This document shows positions 18,371-26,035 of a stretch of 64,000 bases of DNA, piece after piece. The stretch comes from Rhizobium sp. ASV8 (GTDB lineage Bacteria > Pseudomonadota > Alphaproteobacteria > Rhizobiales > Rhizobiaceae): the NCBI RefSeq assembly GCF_016429255.1, contig NZ_JAELUG010000009.1, positions 1 through 64,000 on the forward strand, written 5' to 3'. The position numbers were made by a program, and so were the translations under genes. Positions within the stretch are counted from its first letter, which is position 1. Every line of letters starts with the position of its first letter. The notes beneath the pieces were generated by a model. It was not told the DNA's origin and searched no databases. It worked only from the letters and a program-made list of their open reading frames with translations.

Positions 18371-18586
18371 AGAGCATGTCGCGCAAAAGTGTGCAGCGGT
18401 TTTGCGACTACGACATGCGTGAAATCAAAGAGCGAAAGCGCGTGAAGCGAATCTTAGAGATCGTGACGCGCTTTAGAGCCGGATGGTTTTAGGTCTGTTC
18501 GACATAAAATCTGAATCCGCTCTAGAATCGAAAAGTAGAGCATGATGTCGTCCGAAAACCGCGTACACTTTTCGGCATCATGCTCT
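18371..18586. repeat. Rhizobial palindromic intergenic element, copy A
   Basis: A mosaic of three palindromes: GCATGTCG...CGACATGC with inner CGCAAAA/TTTTGCG (18374-18418), the TAGAGCCGGATGGTTTTAGG / CCGCTCTA module (18474 on), and the AGAGCATGATG / CATCATGCTCT module ending at 18586. The last two modules recur almost unchanged at 31657-31770. This resembles RIME-type repeats of rhizobia. It carries no gene and sits after the TetR gene. Confidence 0.85.
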
Positions 18587-18597
18587 GGTGAGCGGCA

Positions 18598-19254
18598 TCA
18601 GCCGTAGACGCCGCGCACGATCCGCTTCAGGGCGATTGCTGCCTTCTCCCAGTCCTTGCCGTTCTTCAACGGAAGACCGGCGCATTGGTCGCTGACCGCC
18701 GAGGCAAGCACGATATGCTGGATGGCCGCAAAGATCATGGCGTTGACGGCCTGGGCATCGACGCCCTTCGGTGGCACCAGCGAGCCGCGCATGCGCTCGA
18801 TCCAGCCGGCTAGCGCCTTAGAGCGCGCTTCCGAAAGGCGACGGACCTGCTCGCTGCTTTCGGACACTTCCCAGGCAACGATGCGGCGCATCAGCGGGTC
18901 GGCGCGCAAGGCATCGAGAAACAGCATCGAGAGCCGCTCCATAAGGTCGCCGTAGGTCAGCAGGAACATGCCGCCGGTATCGTCGGGAATGCGATCCTTG
19001 ACCCAGCCTCCGAGATCCGTACCGATGGCTTCCACAAGGCCGTTGAGACCGCCGTAATAGCGATAGATCAGCTGCTTGTCGCAGCCGGCGCCGCGCGCCA
19101 CGGCGTTGATACCGAAATTCTGGAACCCCTCCTCCGCCAGCAAGCGCTTGGCGGCATCAAGAATCACCTGCTCGGTTGCGGCGCGGTTGCGCACCCGTTT
19201 TTCCGGAGCAGGTGCCTCAAACGGGATTTTAACGGCTGCATTTGCAACGGCCAT
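18598..19254 (-). CDS. TetR/AcrR family transcriptional regulator
   Basis: A 218-residue TetR-type repressor. The N-terminal helix-turn-helix is at about residues 26-72: EQVILDAAKRLLAEEGFQNFGINAVARGAGCDKQLIYRYYGGLNGL. The C-terminal ligand-binding domain is all helical. A perfect 14-bp palindrome sits 19 bases upstream of the start, so autoregulation is likely. Upstream on the same strand are a GNAT and an AidB-like gene; regulation of these is possible, but they start outside the palindrome. Ligand unknown. Confidence 0.92.
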   Translation of the reverse strand: MAVANAAVKIPFEAPAPEKRVRNRAATEQVILDAAKRLLAEEGFQNFGINAVARGAGCDKQLIYRYYGGLNGLVEAIGTDLGGWVKDRIPDDTGGMFLLTYGDLMERLSMLFLDALRADPLMRRIVAWEVSESSEQVRRLSEARSKALAGWIERMRGSLVPPKGVDAQAVNAMIFAAIQHIVLASAVSDQCAGLPLKNGKDWEKAAIALKRIVRGVYG

Positions 19255-19272
19255 CGACTCGCCTCCAATCTG

Positions 19273-19286
19273 TCACCGATCGGTGA
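19273..19286. promoter_or_regulatory. Palindromic candidate operator for the TetR regulator
   Basis: TCACCGATCGGTGA is a perfect 14-bp palindrome located 19 bases upstream of the TetR start codon, which is the typical place for an autoregulatory operator. The binding by this protein is an inference. Confidence 0.6.
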
Positions 19287-19357
19287 TTAGCAAGTAGAGC
19301 CCGCCTGAACAACAACGCGAAGGGTGGCGATATCGCCCAAGCCGGCGAATCCACAGA

Positions 19358-19975
19358 TTAGAGAAACTGACCAAACCATACGGTCGTTTCGGACGCCACG
19401 CCTGGCGGCAGCTCGACGGGCACGAAACCGCGCGACGACCAGAAGCGAATGCCGCCGTGATTGCCGGAGTTGGCGCCGAGATGAACGCCCTTGATGCCGT
19501 TGGCCCGGGCATTCTCGAGCCAGCGATCCAGCAATGCCGTGCCCACGCCTTTGCCCTGGGCGCGCGGCAGCAGATTCATATGAATATGCGCCGGGAACCG
19601 CTCGACGAGGATCGCGGGCGCATGCTTGGGATGATGGATTGCCGATATCCGCTGCTGATCCGCATCCCATAGCGACGGATCGCCTGCCGGATCGGCATAG
19701 CGCGGGCGCAATGCCGGCCACCATTCGCGCTCAAGCCGTTCATCGAAGCCGATCGTGTCGAAGGCACCGGCAATATAGCCGAAAACACCCTGCTCATCCT
19801 CGGCGACGAAAACCTGTTCGGGAAGAAGTACGGCGTAGGGTGCGGAATAAATGTGCCCGATCAGGCGACCATCGCGGTGGAGCGGCGTCGCATCCTTGCC
19901 GGCGTCGCCCGTCGAGAGCGAGATGGCGTAGAGCTGGTCGATATCCTCGGATCGAACGTTTCGAATGGAAGCCAT
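19358..19975 (-). CDS. GNAT family N-acetyltransferase
   Basis: A 205-residue GNAT protein, larger than the others here. The pyrophosphate loop is LLPRAQGKGVGTALLDRWLENARANG (about 140-165), followed by GVHLGANSGNHGGIRFWSSRGFVPVEL. The N-terminal half resembles O-GlcNAcase-type acetyltransferase domains of unknown substrate. The start is 2 bases after the stop of the AidB-like gene, so the pair is translationally coupled. Confidence 0.87.
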   Translation of the reverse strand: MASIRNVRSEDIDQLYAISLSTGDAGKDATPLHRDGRLIGHIYSAPYAVLLPEQVFVAEDEQGVFGYIAGAFDTIGFDERLEREWWPALRPRYADPAGDPSLWDADQQRISAIHHPKHAPAILVERFPAHIHMNLLPRAQGKGVGTALLDRWLENARANGIKGVHLGANSGNHGGIRFWSSRGFVPVELPPGVASETTVWFGQFL

Positions 19976-19977
19976 GG

Positions 19978-21636
19978 TTACGTCGCCGGCGGATATAGGA
20001 GATCGACGATGTAGCTGGCGTCGAAGCGGGCATCGAGCATGCCGTAGGTCGCACGCCAGCCACCGGCCAGTCGGGTTTCAATGAAAGCATCGGCGATCTT
20101 GCCTGCACCAAGGCGATAAAGCTCGGCGGCACCGGCTGCGAGCGCCATCTGCTCGACCAGCAAGCGGGCAGCGCCCTCATCCTGCTCGCAAAGCGCCATG
20201 GCTGCGCGCAGGACTTCGATGGTCTTCTTGCCGGCAGGTCCGAGATCGCGGGCAAGGCCGGCGAACACGGTTTCGAACAGGTCCTTGCCACGGTTCAGCA
20301 CGCGCAGAACGTCGAGCGCCATGACATTGCCGGAGCCTTCCCAAATCGCGTTGACGGGAGCCTCACGATAATGACGGGCGATCGGACGCTCCTCGATGTA
20401 GCCGCTGCCGCCGATGCACTCCATGGCCTCATAGATCAGAGCCGGTGCGATCTTGCAGCACCAGTATTTTGCAACCGGCGTCATGACGCGGGCATAGGCG
20501 GCGTCTTCGCTGCTGCCGCTTGCCTTGTCGAAGGCTTCCGCCAGGCGGAAGGCAAGTGCAGTCGCGGCGGCGACGTCGAGCGCCATGTCGGCGAGCACGC
20601 GCGTCATGATCGGCTGCTGAACCAGCATCTTGCCGAAGACGCTGCGGCCGCGTGCATGATGCACGGCTTCGGCGAGTGACGCTCGCATGATACCGGCGGA
20701 GGCCAGCGCGCAATCGAGCCGCGTCAGCGTCACCATATCGAGGATCGTGCGGATACCGCCATCGGGCGCCCCGAGCAGGAAACCGAACGTATCGGTGAAC
20801 TCGACTTCCGAGGAAGCGTTCGACCGGTTGCCGAGCTTGTCCTTCAGCCTCTGGAAATGCAGGCCGTTGGCGGAACCATCCTCGAGCAGCCGCGGCACGA
20901 GGAAGCAGCCCATGCCGTCCTTGGTCTGGGCAAGCATGATGAAGGCATCGCTCATCGGCGCCGACATGAACCATTTGTGGCCCGAGAGCCGGTAGATTCC
21001 GTCGCTCACCTTTTCGGCGCTCGTTTTATTGGCGCGCACATCGGTGCCGCCCTGCTTCTCCGTCATGCCCATACCGATGGTAACGGCAGTCTTCTGCATG
21101 GCGGGCTTGTTGGACGAATCGTATTTGCGCGAGAGAACCTTCGGCGCCCAATCCTTCTGAACGGCCGGAGAGGCCATCATGGCTGCCACGGAGGCGCTGG
21201 TCATCGTCAGCGGGCAGAGATGGCCGCATTCGAGCTGTGCCGTCAGATAGAAGCGCGCGGCGCGTACCTTGTGCGACTGCCCCTTGGCTTCTGGATCGGC
21301 TTGCGCATCCCAGATCGAGGAATGCAGGCCTGATGCCATGGAGCGGCGCATCAGCGCGTGCCAGGCCGGATGGAATTCGACCACATCGAGACGTTCGCCA
21401 CGCGGGCCGTGCGTGCGCAATTGCGGCGTGCCCTGGTTCGCCATGCGTGCCAGTTCCTGCGCCTCGTGCGAAGTGACGAAACGGCCGAGCTGCTCCAGAT
21501 CTTCGCGAATCGAGCGCGGCAGGCCGGAGGTCAGATCGACAATCAACGGATCGGAACGATAGGCATTGATGCCGGACCAGAGGCTCGGCTGGTTCAGATC
21601 GGCAAATGGGTCGTCAGTCCGGGTCGGTTGGGTCAT
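19978..21636 (-). CDS. aidB: AidB-like acyl-CoA dehydrogenase family flavoprotein
   Basis: A 552-residue protein of the AidB branch of acyl-CoA dehydrogenases. Features: long N-terminal segment with FNQPSLWSG-like DLNQPSLWSGINAYRSDP, FAD-domain motif MGMTEKQGGTDVRANKTSA and KWFMSAPMSDAFIMLAQ, then CIGGSGYIEERPIARHYREAPVNAIWEGSGNVMALDVLR with the usual catalytic-region Glu, and a C-terminal extension (about 440-552). E. coli AidB is part of the adaptive response to alkylation and binds DNA; whether this copy does is not shown. The GNAT gene follows 2 bases on. Confidence 0.88.
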   Translation of the reverse strand: MTQPTRTDDPFADLNQPSLWSGINAYRSDPLIVDLTSGLPRSIREDLEQLGRFVTSHEAQELARMANQGTPQLRTHGPRGERLDVVEFHPAWHALMRRSMASGLHSSIWDAQADPEAKGQSHKVRAARFYLTAQLECGHLCPLTMTSASVAAMMASPAVQKDWAPKVLSRKYDSSNKPAMQKTAVTIGMGMTEKQGGTDVRANKTSAEKVSDGIYRLSGHKWFMSAPMSDAFIMLAQTKDGMGCFLVPRLLEDGSANGLHFQRLKDKLGNRSNASSEVEFTDTFGFLLGAPDGGIRTILDMVTLTRLDCALASAGIMRASLAEAVHHARGRSVFGKMLVQQPIMTRVLADMALDVAAATALAFRLAEAFDKASGSSEDAAYARVMTPVAKYWCCKIAPALIYEAMECIGGSGYIEERPIARHYREAPVNAIWEGSGNVMALDVLRVLNRGKDLFETVFAGLARDLGPAGKKTIEVLRAAMALCEQDEGAARLLVEQMALAAGAAELYRLGAGKIADAFIETRLAGGWRATYGMLDARFDASYIVDLLYPPAT

Positions 21637-21821
21637 ATTTCGCTTTTAGAGCAAGAGGGTTGCAAAAGGAAACCGGAAGTTTTGTCTCCTAACAGCATAG
21701 GTGCTGTAGCGGGATTCGGGCGAATTTGCATGGGGAACAAGCAGGCTCTTCGCATGCGCGCGCTTGCCCCTTTCGCGCTCCCTCTCTATAGACGCCCTGA
21801 CGACATTCAGAGGGCAGGTCC

Positions 21822-22778
21822 ATGGTCTTCTTTCCCCACCGCCACCTCATCGGCATCAAAGGCCTTACCGAGCAGGATATAAGCTATCTTCTCGACAAGG
21901 CGGACGAAGCGGTCAAGATAAGCCGCCAGCGCGAGAAGAAGACGTCGACGCTTCGCGGCCTCACGCAAATCAATCTCTTCTTCGAAGCATCGACACGCAC
22001 CCAAGCTTCCTTCGAGCTGGCCGGCAAGCGGCTCGGCGCCGATGTGATGAACATGTCGGTCGGTAACTCCTCCGTCAAAAAGGGCGAGACGCTGATCGAT
22101 ACGGCGATGACGCTGAACGCGATGCGGCCCGACGTGCTCGTTATTCGCCATTCGAGCGCCGGCGCTGCCGCGCTGCTGGCCCAGAAGGTCTCCTGCTCCG
22201 TGGTCAATGCCGGCGACGGCCAGCACGAGCATCCGACCCAGGCTCTGCTCGATGCGCTGACGATCCGCCGCGCCAAGGGCAAGCTTTCGCGCATCATCGT
22301 CGCGATCTGCGGCGACGTGCTGCATTCGCGCGTTGCCCGCTCCAACATCCTGCTCCTGAACGCCATGGGCGCGCGCGTCCGCGTCGTCGCGCCTGCGACG
22401 CTTCTGCCAGCCGGCATTGCCGATATGGGCGTCGAAGTCTTCCATTCGATGAAGGAAGGACTGAAGGATGCCGATGTCGTGATGATGCTGCGGCTGCAGC
22501 GTGAACGCATGTCCGGCGCCTTCGTGCCTTCGGTGCGGGAATACTATCACTTCTACGGGCTCGACGCCGAGACCCTCAAGGTCGCCAAGGAGGATGCGCT
22601 CGTCATGCATCCCGGTCCGATGAACCGCGGCGTGGAAATCGCTTCGGAGGTTGCCGACGGTCCGCAGAGCGTCATCGCCGAACAGGTGGAGATGGGCGTC
22701 GCCGTGCGCATGGCCGTCATGGAGACACTGCTTGTTTCACAAAACCAAGGACCTCGCAGCGAGGGAGCCGGCGCATGA
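21822..22778 (+). CDS. pyrB: Aspartate carbamoyltransferase catalytic subunit
   Basis: A 318-residue ATCase that makes N-carbamoyl-aspartate in pyrimidine synthesis. The carbamoyl-phosphate loop is [19 protein letters not shown] (STRT with Gln in place of the common Arg), and the HPTQ motif is in [16 protein letters not shown]. The Lys-rich 80s loop is [16 protein letters not shown], and the aspartate-binding LRLQRER is present. No pyrI is next to it; instead an inactive-looking dihydroorotase follows with a 4-base overlap. This is the class in which the ATCase forms a complex with a DHOase or pseudo-DHOase. Confidence 0.96.
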   Translation: MVFFPHRHLIGIKGLTEQDISYLLDKADEAVKISRQREKKTSTLRGLTQINLFFEASTRTQASFELAGKRLGADVMNMSVGNSSVKKGETLIDTAMTLNAMRPDVLVIRHSSAGAAALLAQKVSCSVVNAGDGQHEHPTQALLDALTIRRAKGKLSRIIVAICGDVLHSRVARSNILLLNAMGARVRVVAPATLLPAGIADMGVEVFHSMKEGLKDADVVMMLRLQRERMSGAFVPSVREYYHFYGLDAETLKVAKEDALVMHPGPMNRGVEIASEVADGPQSVIAEQVEMGVAVRMAVMETLLVSQNQGPRSEGAGA

Positions 22779-24064
22779 GCAACTCGATCGTCCTCCAGAA
22801 TGTCCGCATCATCGACCCCTCGCGTAATCTCGACGAAGTCGGCACGATCGTTGTCGAAGACGGCGTGATCGTCGCCTCCGGCAAGGATGCAAAGAACCAC
22901 GGAGTTCCCAAGGGCGCCGCTGTTCGCGATTGCAACGGCCTCGTCGCCATTCCCGGATTGGTCGATGCCCGCGTGCATGTCGGGGAGCCCGGCGGTGAAC
23001 ATCGTGAAACCATCGCTTCCGCCAGTCGCGCGGCAGCGGCAGGCGGCGTGACCTCCTTCATTATGATGCCGGACACGGATCCGGTCATCGACGATATTGC
23101 GCTTGTCGAGTTCGTCCGGAAGACGGCGCGGGATACGGCCGTCGTCAATGTTTATCCGGCTGCGGCCCTCACCAAGGGTCTCGCCGGCGAGGAAATGACG
23201 GAGATCGGCCTGCTGCGGGAAGCCGGCGCGGTTGTTTTCACCGACGCCCATTCCAGCGTCCACGACAGCCAGGTTCTGCGCCGTCTGATGACCTATGCGC
23301 GCGAATTCGGGGCCGTCATCTCCTGCGAGACGCGCGACAAGTATCTCGGCGCAAACGGCGTCATGCATGAAGGCTTGCTGGCGAGCTGGCTCGGGCTCTC
23401 GGGCATTCCGAAGGAAGCGGAATTGATCCCGCTGGAGCGCGACCTGCGCATCGCGGCGCTGACGCGCAGCCATTATCACGCAGCCATGATCTCCGTGCCG
23501 GAATCGGCCGAGGCCATCCGCCTCGCCCGCGCACGCGGCGCCAAGGTTACCTGCGGCATTTCGATCAACAATCTCGCGCTCAACGAGAACGACATCGGCG
23601 AGTATCGGACCTTCTTCAAACTCTATCCGCCGCTGCGCTCCGAAGACGACCGCACCGGTATGATCGAAGCTCTGGCCGATGGCACGATCGACATCATCGT
23701 CTCCTCGCATGATCCGCAGGATGTCGATACCAAGCGGCTGCCTTTCGGCGAAGCGGAAAACGGTGCCGTTGGGCTGGAAACGCTGCTTCCGGCAGCGCTG
23801 CGGCTTTATCACAGCGGACAGGTCAGTCTGATGCGTCTCGTCGATGCGCTCTCAACGCGGCCGGCACAGATCTTCGGGCTCGCTGCGGGCACGCTGAAGC
23901 CCGGCGCCAAGGCCGATATTGCACTTGTCGATCTCGACGAGCCTTGGCTTGTCGCAAAAGACATGCTTCTGTCGCGCTCGAAGAATACACCCTTTGAGGA
24001 TGCGAGAATGAGCGGCCGCGCCGTGGCAACCTATGTTGCCGGCAAGCTGGTTCATAGCCTCTAG
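22775..24064 (+). CDS. pyrC: Dihydroorotase paralogue lacking metal ligands (PyrC'/PyrX type)
   Basis: A 429-residue amidohydrolase-fold protein whose ATG overlaps the pyrB stop (ATGA). By length and neighbourhood it would be called dihydroorotase. However, the metal site is broken: the HxH motif reads [10 protein letters not shown] (first His and following Arg lost); the His of the ...DH.ED motif is Cys (SCETRD); the HxxxH segment is HYHAAMIS (last His lost); and the TDHAPH motif is SSHDPQ (Asp lost). The protein is probably non-catalytic and supports the ATCase assembly, as the PyrC' partner does in Pseudomonas. The true dihydroorotase is likely elsewhere. Confidence 0.9.
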   Translation: MSNSIVLQNVRIIDPSRNLDEVGTIVVEDGVIVASGKDAKNHGVPKGAAVRDCNGLVAIPGLVDARVHVGEPGGEHRETIASASRAAAAGGVTSFIMMPDTDPVIDDIALVEFVRKTARDTAVVNVYPAAALTKGLAGEEMTEIGLLREAGAVVFTDAHSSVHDSQVLRRLMTYAREFGAVISCETRDKYLGANGVMHEGLLASWLGLSGIPKEAELIPLERDLRIAALTRSHYHAAMISVPESAEAIRLARARGAKVTCGISINNLALNENDIGEYRTFFKLYPPLRSEDDRTGMIEALADGTIDIIVSSHDPQDVDTKRLPFGEAENGAVGLETLLPAALRLYHSGQVSLMRLVDALSTRPAQIFGLAAGTLKPGAKADIALVDLDEPWLVAKDMLLSRSKNTPFEDARMSGRAVATYVAGKLVHSL

Positions 24065-24094
24065 GACAGGCCCGGAGCTTACGGAGAACAAGAC

Positions 24095-24715
24095 GTGATG
24101 GCGGACTTCTGGACTTGGCAGCTTTCCCCGCAAACCGCGCTGGCCGCCCTCGTCATCGGCTACCTGCTCGGCTCCATTCCCTTCGGCCTGTTGTTGACGC
24201 GCATGGCCGGGCTCGGAGATGTGCGCAATATCGGCTCCGGCAATATTGGCGCGACCAATGTTCTGCGTACAGGCAACAAGGGGCTCGCTGCAGCGACCCT
24301 TCTGCTCGACGCCTTCAAGGGCACGGCCGCAGTCCTGATCGTCGCACACTTCTTTGGCGAGGATGCCGGCGTACTGGCCGGCTTTGCCGCCTTCATCGGC
24401 CATATCTTCCCGGTCTGGATCGGCTTCAAGGGTGGCAAGGGTGTGGCGACCTATCTCGGCATCCTGCTTGGCCTGGCGCCGCTGATGGCTCTGATCTTCG
24501 CCATCATCTGGCTGGTCATCGCCTTCACCACCCGCTATTCCTCACTTTCCGCGCTGGTTGCAACCCTTGTCATCCCGGTTGTATTGTGGATATTGGGCGT
24601 CGATAAGATCGCCGCCGCCATGGCGTTGATGACCATTATTTCCTGGTACAAGCACAGGGCCAACATTGCCCGCCTCACCACTGGGACGGAAAGCAAGATC
24701 GGAGCGAAGGGGTAA
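24095..24715 (+). CDS. plsY: Glycerol-3-phosphate acyltransferase (acyl-phosphate dependent)
   Basis: A 206-residue inner-membrane enzyme transferring acyl from acyl-phosphate to glycerol-3-phosphate, the first step of phospholipid synthesis. Five hydrophobic segments are seen. Motifs: [11 protein letters not shown], the active-site [16 protein letters not shown], and [15 protein letters not shown] at 24095 is 8 bases after GGAG and is preferred; ATG at 24098 also fits. It is followed by dprA with 1-base overlap (TAATG), so translation is coupled, although the functions are unrelated. Confidence 0.95.
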   Translation: MMADFWTWQLSPQTALAALVIGYLLGSIPFGLLLTRMAGLGDVRNIGSGNIGATNVLRTGNKGLAAATLLLDAFKGTAAVLIVAHFFGEDAGVLAGFAAFIGHIFPVWIGFKGGKGVATYLGILLGLAPLMALIFAIIWLVIAFTTRYSSLSALVATLVIPVVLWILGVDKIAAAMALMTIISWYKHRANIARLTTGTESKIGAKG

Positions 24716-25863
24716 TGGACGCAGGCAGCGCAAGACGAACCGGAGTTGCGCTGACCGAAAAACAAAGGATCGCCTGGCTCAGGCTCATCCGTTCCGACAA
24801 TGTCGGCCCGTCCACCTTCCGAGACCTCATCAATCACTACGGCTCCGCCGAGGCGGCGCTTGCCATGCTGCCGGAGCTTTCGCAGCGTGGCGGTTCGACG
24901 CGCGCCGTCCGTATCGCCGACGAGCGCGACGCCGTGCGGGAGCTTGAGGCGGTGCATCGCTTCGGCGCACGCTTTATCGGTATAGGGGAACCGGACTATC
25001 CTCCCGCCCTTCGCGAAATCGACGGAGCGCCGCCGCTTCTTGCGGTCAAGGGCAACATAACAACAGCGACGCGGCCGGCGATCGGCGTCGTCGGTTCAAG
25101 AAACTCTTCAATCAGCGGCGCCAAATTCACTGCCATGATTGCGCGTACCTGCGGTGAAGCCGGATATGCCGTGGTCTCCGGCCTGGCACGCGGCATCGAT
25201 ACGGCAGCGCATCGCGCCAGCCTCGCGACCGGCACCATGGCCGCTATGGCGGGCGGATTGGACCAGCCCTACCCGCCCGAGAATATCGGCCTGCTCAACG
25301 AGATCTGGGACGGCAACGGCCTTGCCGTCAGCGAAATGCCGTTCGGTTGGGAGCCGCGCGCTCGTGATTTCCCGCGCCGCAATCGCCTCATTGCCGGCAT
25401 CTCGCTCGGCATCGTTGTCGTCGAAGCGGCAACGCGTTCCGGTTCGCTGATCACAGCCCGGCTCGCCGGAGAATTCGGCAGGCTTGTCTTTGCCGTTCCC
25501 GGCTCACCGCTCGATCCGCGCTGCGAAGGGACGAACGGATTGCTCAAGGACGGCGCGATGATCGTGACGAAGCCGGACGATATCGTCGAAGCGCTACGAC
25601 CGATGGCAGAGCCCGATCTCTTTCATCCCCGCCCACCGGAAGCGCCGGTCGAACGAAGCAAACCGATCTCCGTGCCGCCAGACGATGCCGAGCGCGATCG
25701 CATCGTCGAGGCGCTCGGTCCGACACCGGTCGAGATTGACGATATCGTCCGCCACACCGGCCTGCCGATATCGGCCGTTCACTCTGTTCTGCTCGAACTG
25801 GACATGGCCGGCCGGCTGCATCGCCATCCCGGCGGGATGGTGTCGATCTCCATGCTGGATTGA
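24715..25863 (+). CDS. dprA: DNA-processing protein DprA
   Basis: A 382-residue DprA/Smf protein that loads RecA on incoming single-stranded DNA during transformation. The Rossmann-like core has IGVVGSRNSSISGAKFTAMIARTCGEAGYAVVSGLARGIDTAAHRASL, AGGLDQPYPPEN, and PRRNRLIAGISLGIVVVEAATRSGSLITARLAGEFGRLVFAVPG. An N-terminal SAM-like domain (about 1-90) and a C-terminal winged-helix (about 320-380) are also present. Rhizobia are not known as naturally competent, and the gene is widely kept for other reasons. The ATG shares its A with the plsY stop codon. Confidence 0.95.
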   Translation: MDAGSARRTGVALTEKQRIAWLRLIRSDNVGPSTFRDLINHYGSAEAALAMLPELSQRGGSTRAVRIADERDAVRELEAVHRFGARFIGIGEPDYPPALREIDGAPPLLAVKGNITTATRPAIGVVGSRNSSISGAKFTAMIARTCGEAGYAVVSGLARGIDTAAHRASLATGTMAAMAGGLDQPYPPENIGLLNEIWDGNGLAVSEMPFGWEPRARDFPRRNRLIAGISLGIVVVEAATRSGSLITARLAGEFGRLVFAVPGSPLDPRCEGTNGLLKDGAMIVTKPDDIVEALRPMAEPDLFHPRPPEAPVERSKPISVPPDDAERDRIVEALGPTPVEIDDIVRHTGLPISAVHSVLLELDMAGRLHRHPGGMVSISMLD

Positions 25864-25996
25864 AAACTGTGACACGCATACCAATTCTAAGCTTCGCATC
25901 GCCGCGTCGATGGCAAAAATTGCCTTCGCCTCTTGACCGCGACGAATTCCCTGTCCATGTCGGAGAGCCGAGAAGACGGAAAAACCCGGTTTCTTC

Positions 25997-26015
25997 CGCG
26001 CCTTGCTTAGGCGCG
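25997..26015 (+). terminator. Weak hairpin between dprA and topA
   Basis: CGCGCCT-tgctt-AGGCGCG, followed by ACCTCTTATT. It is 7 bp and ends 20 bases before the topA start, so it could be a weak terminator or part of the topA leader. Confidence 0.3.
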
Positions 26016-26035
26016 ACCTCTTATTCAGAGACTTA

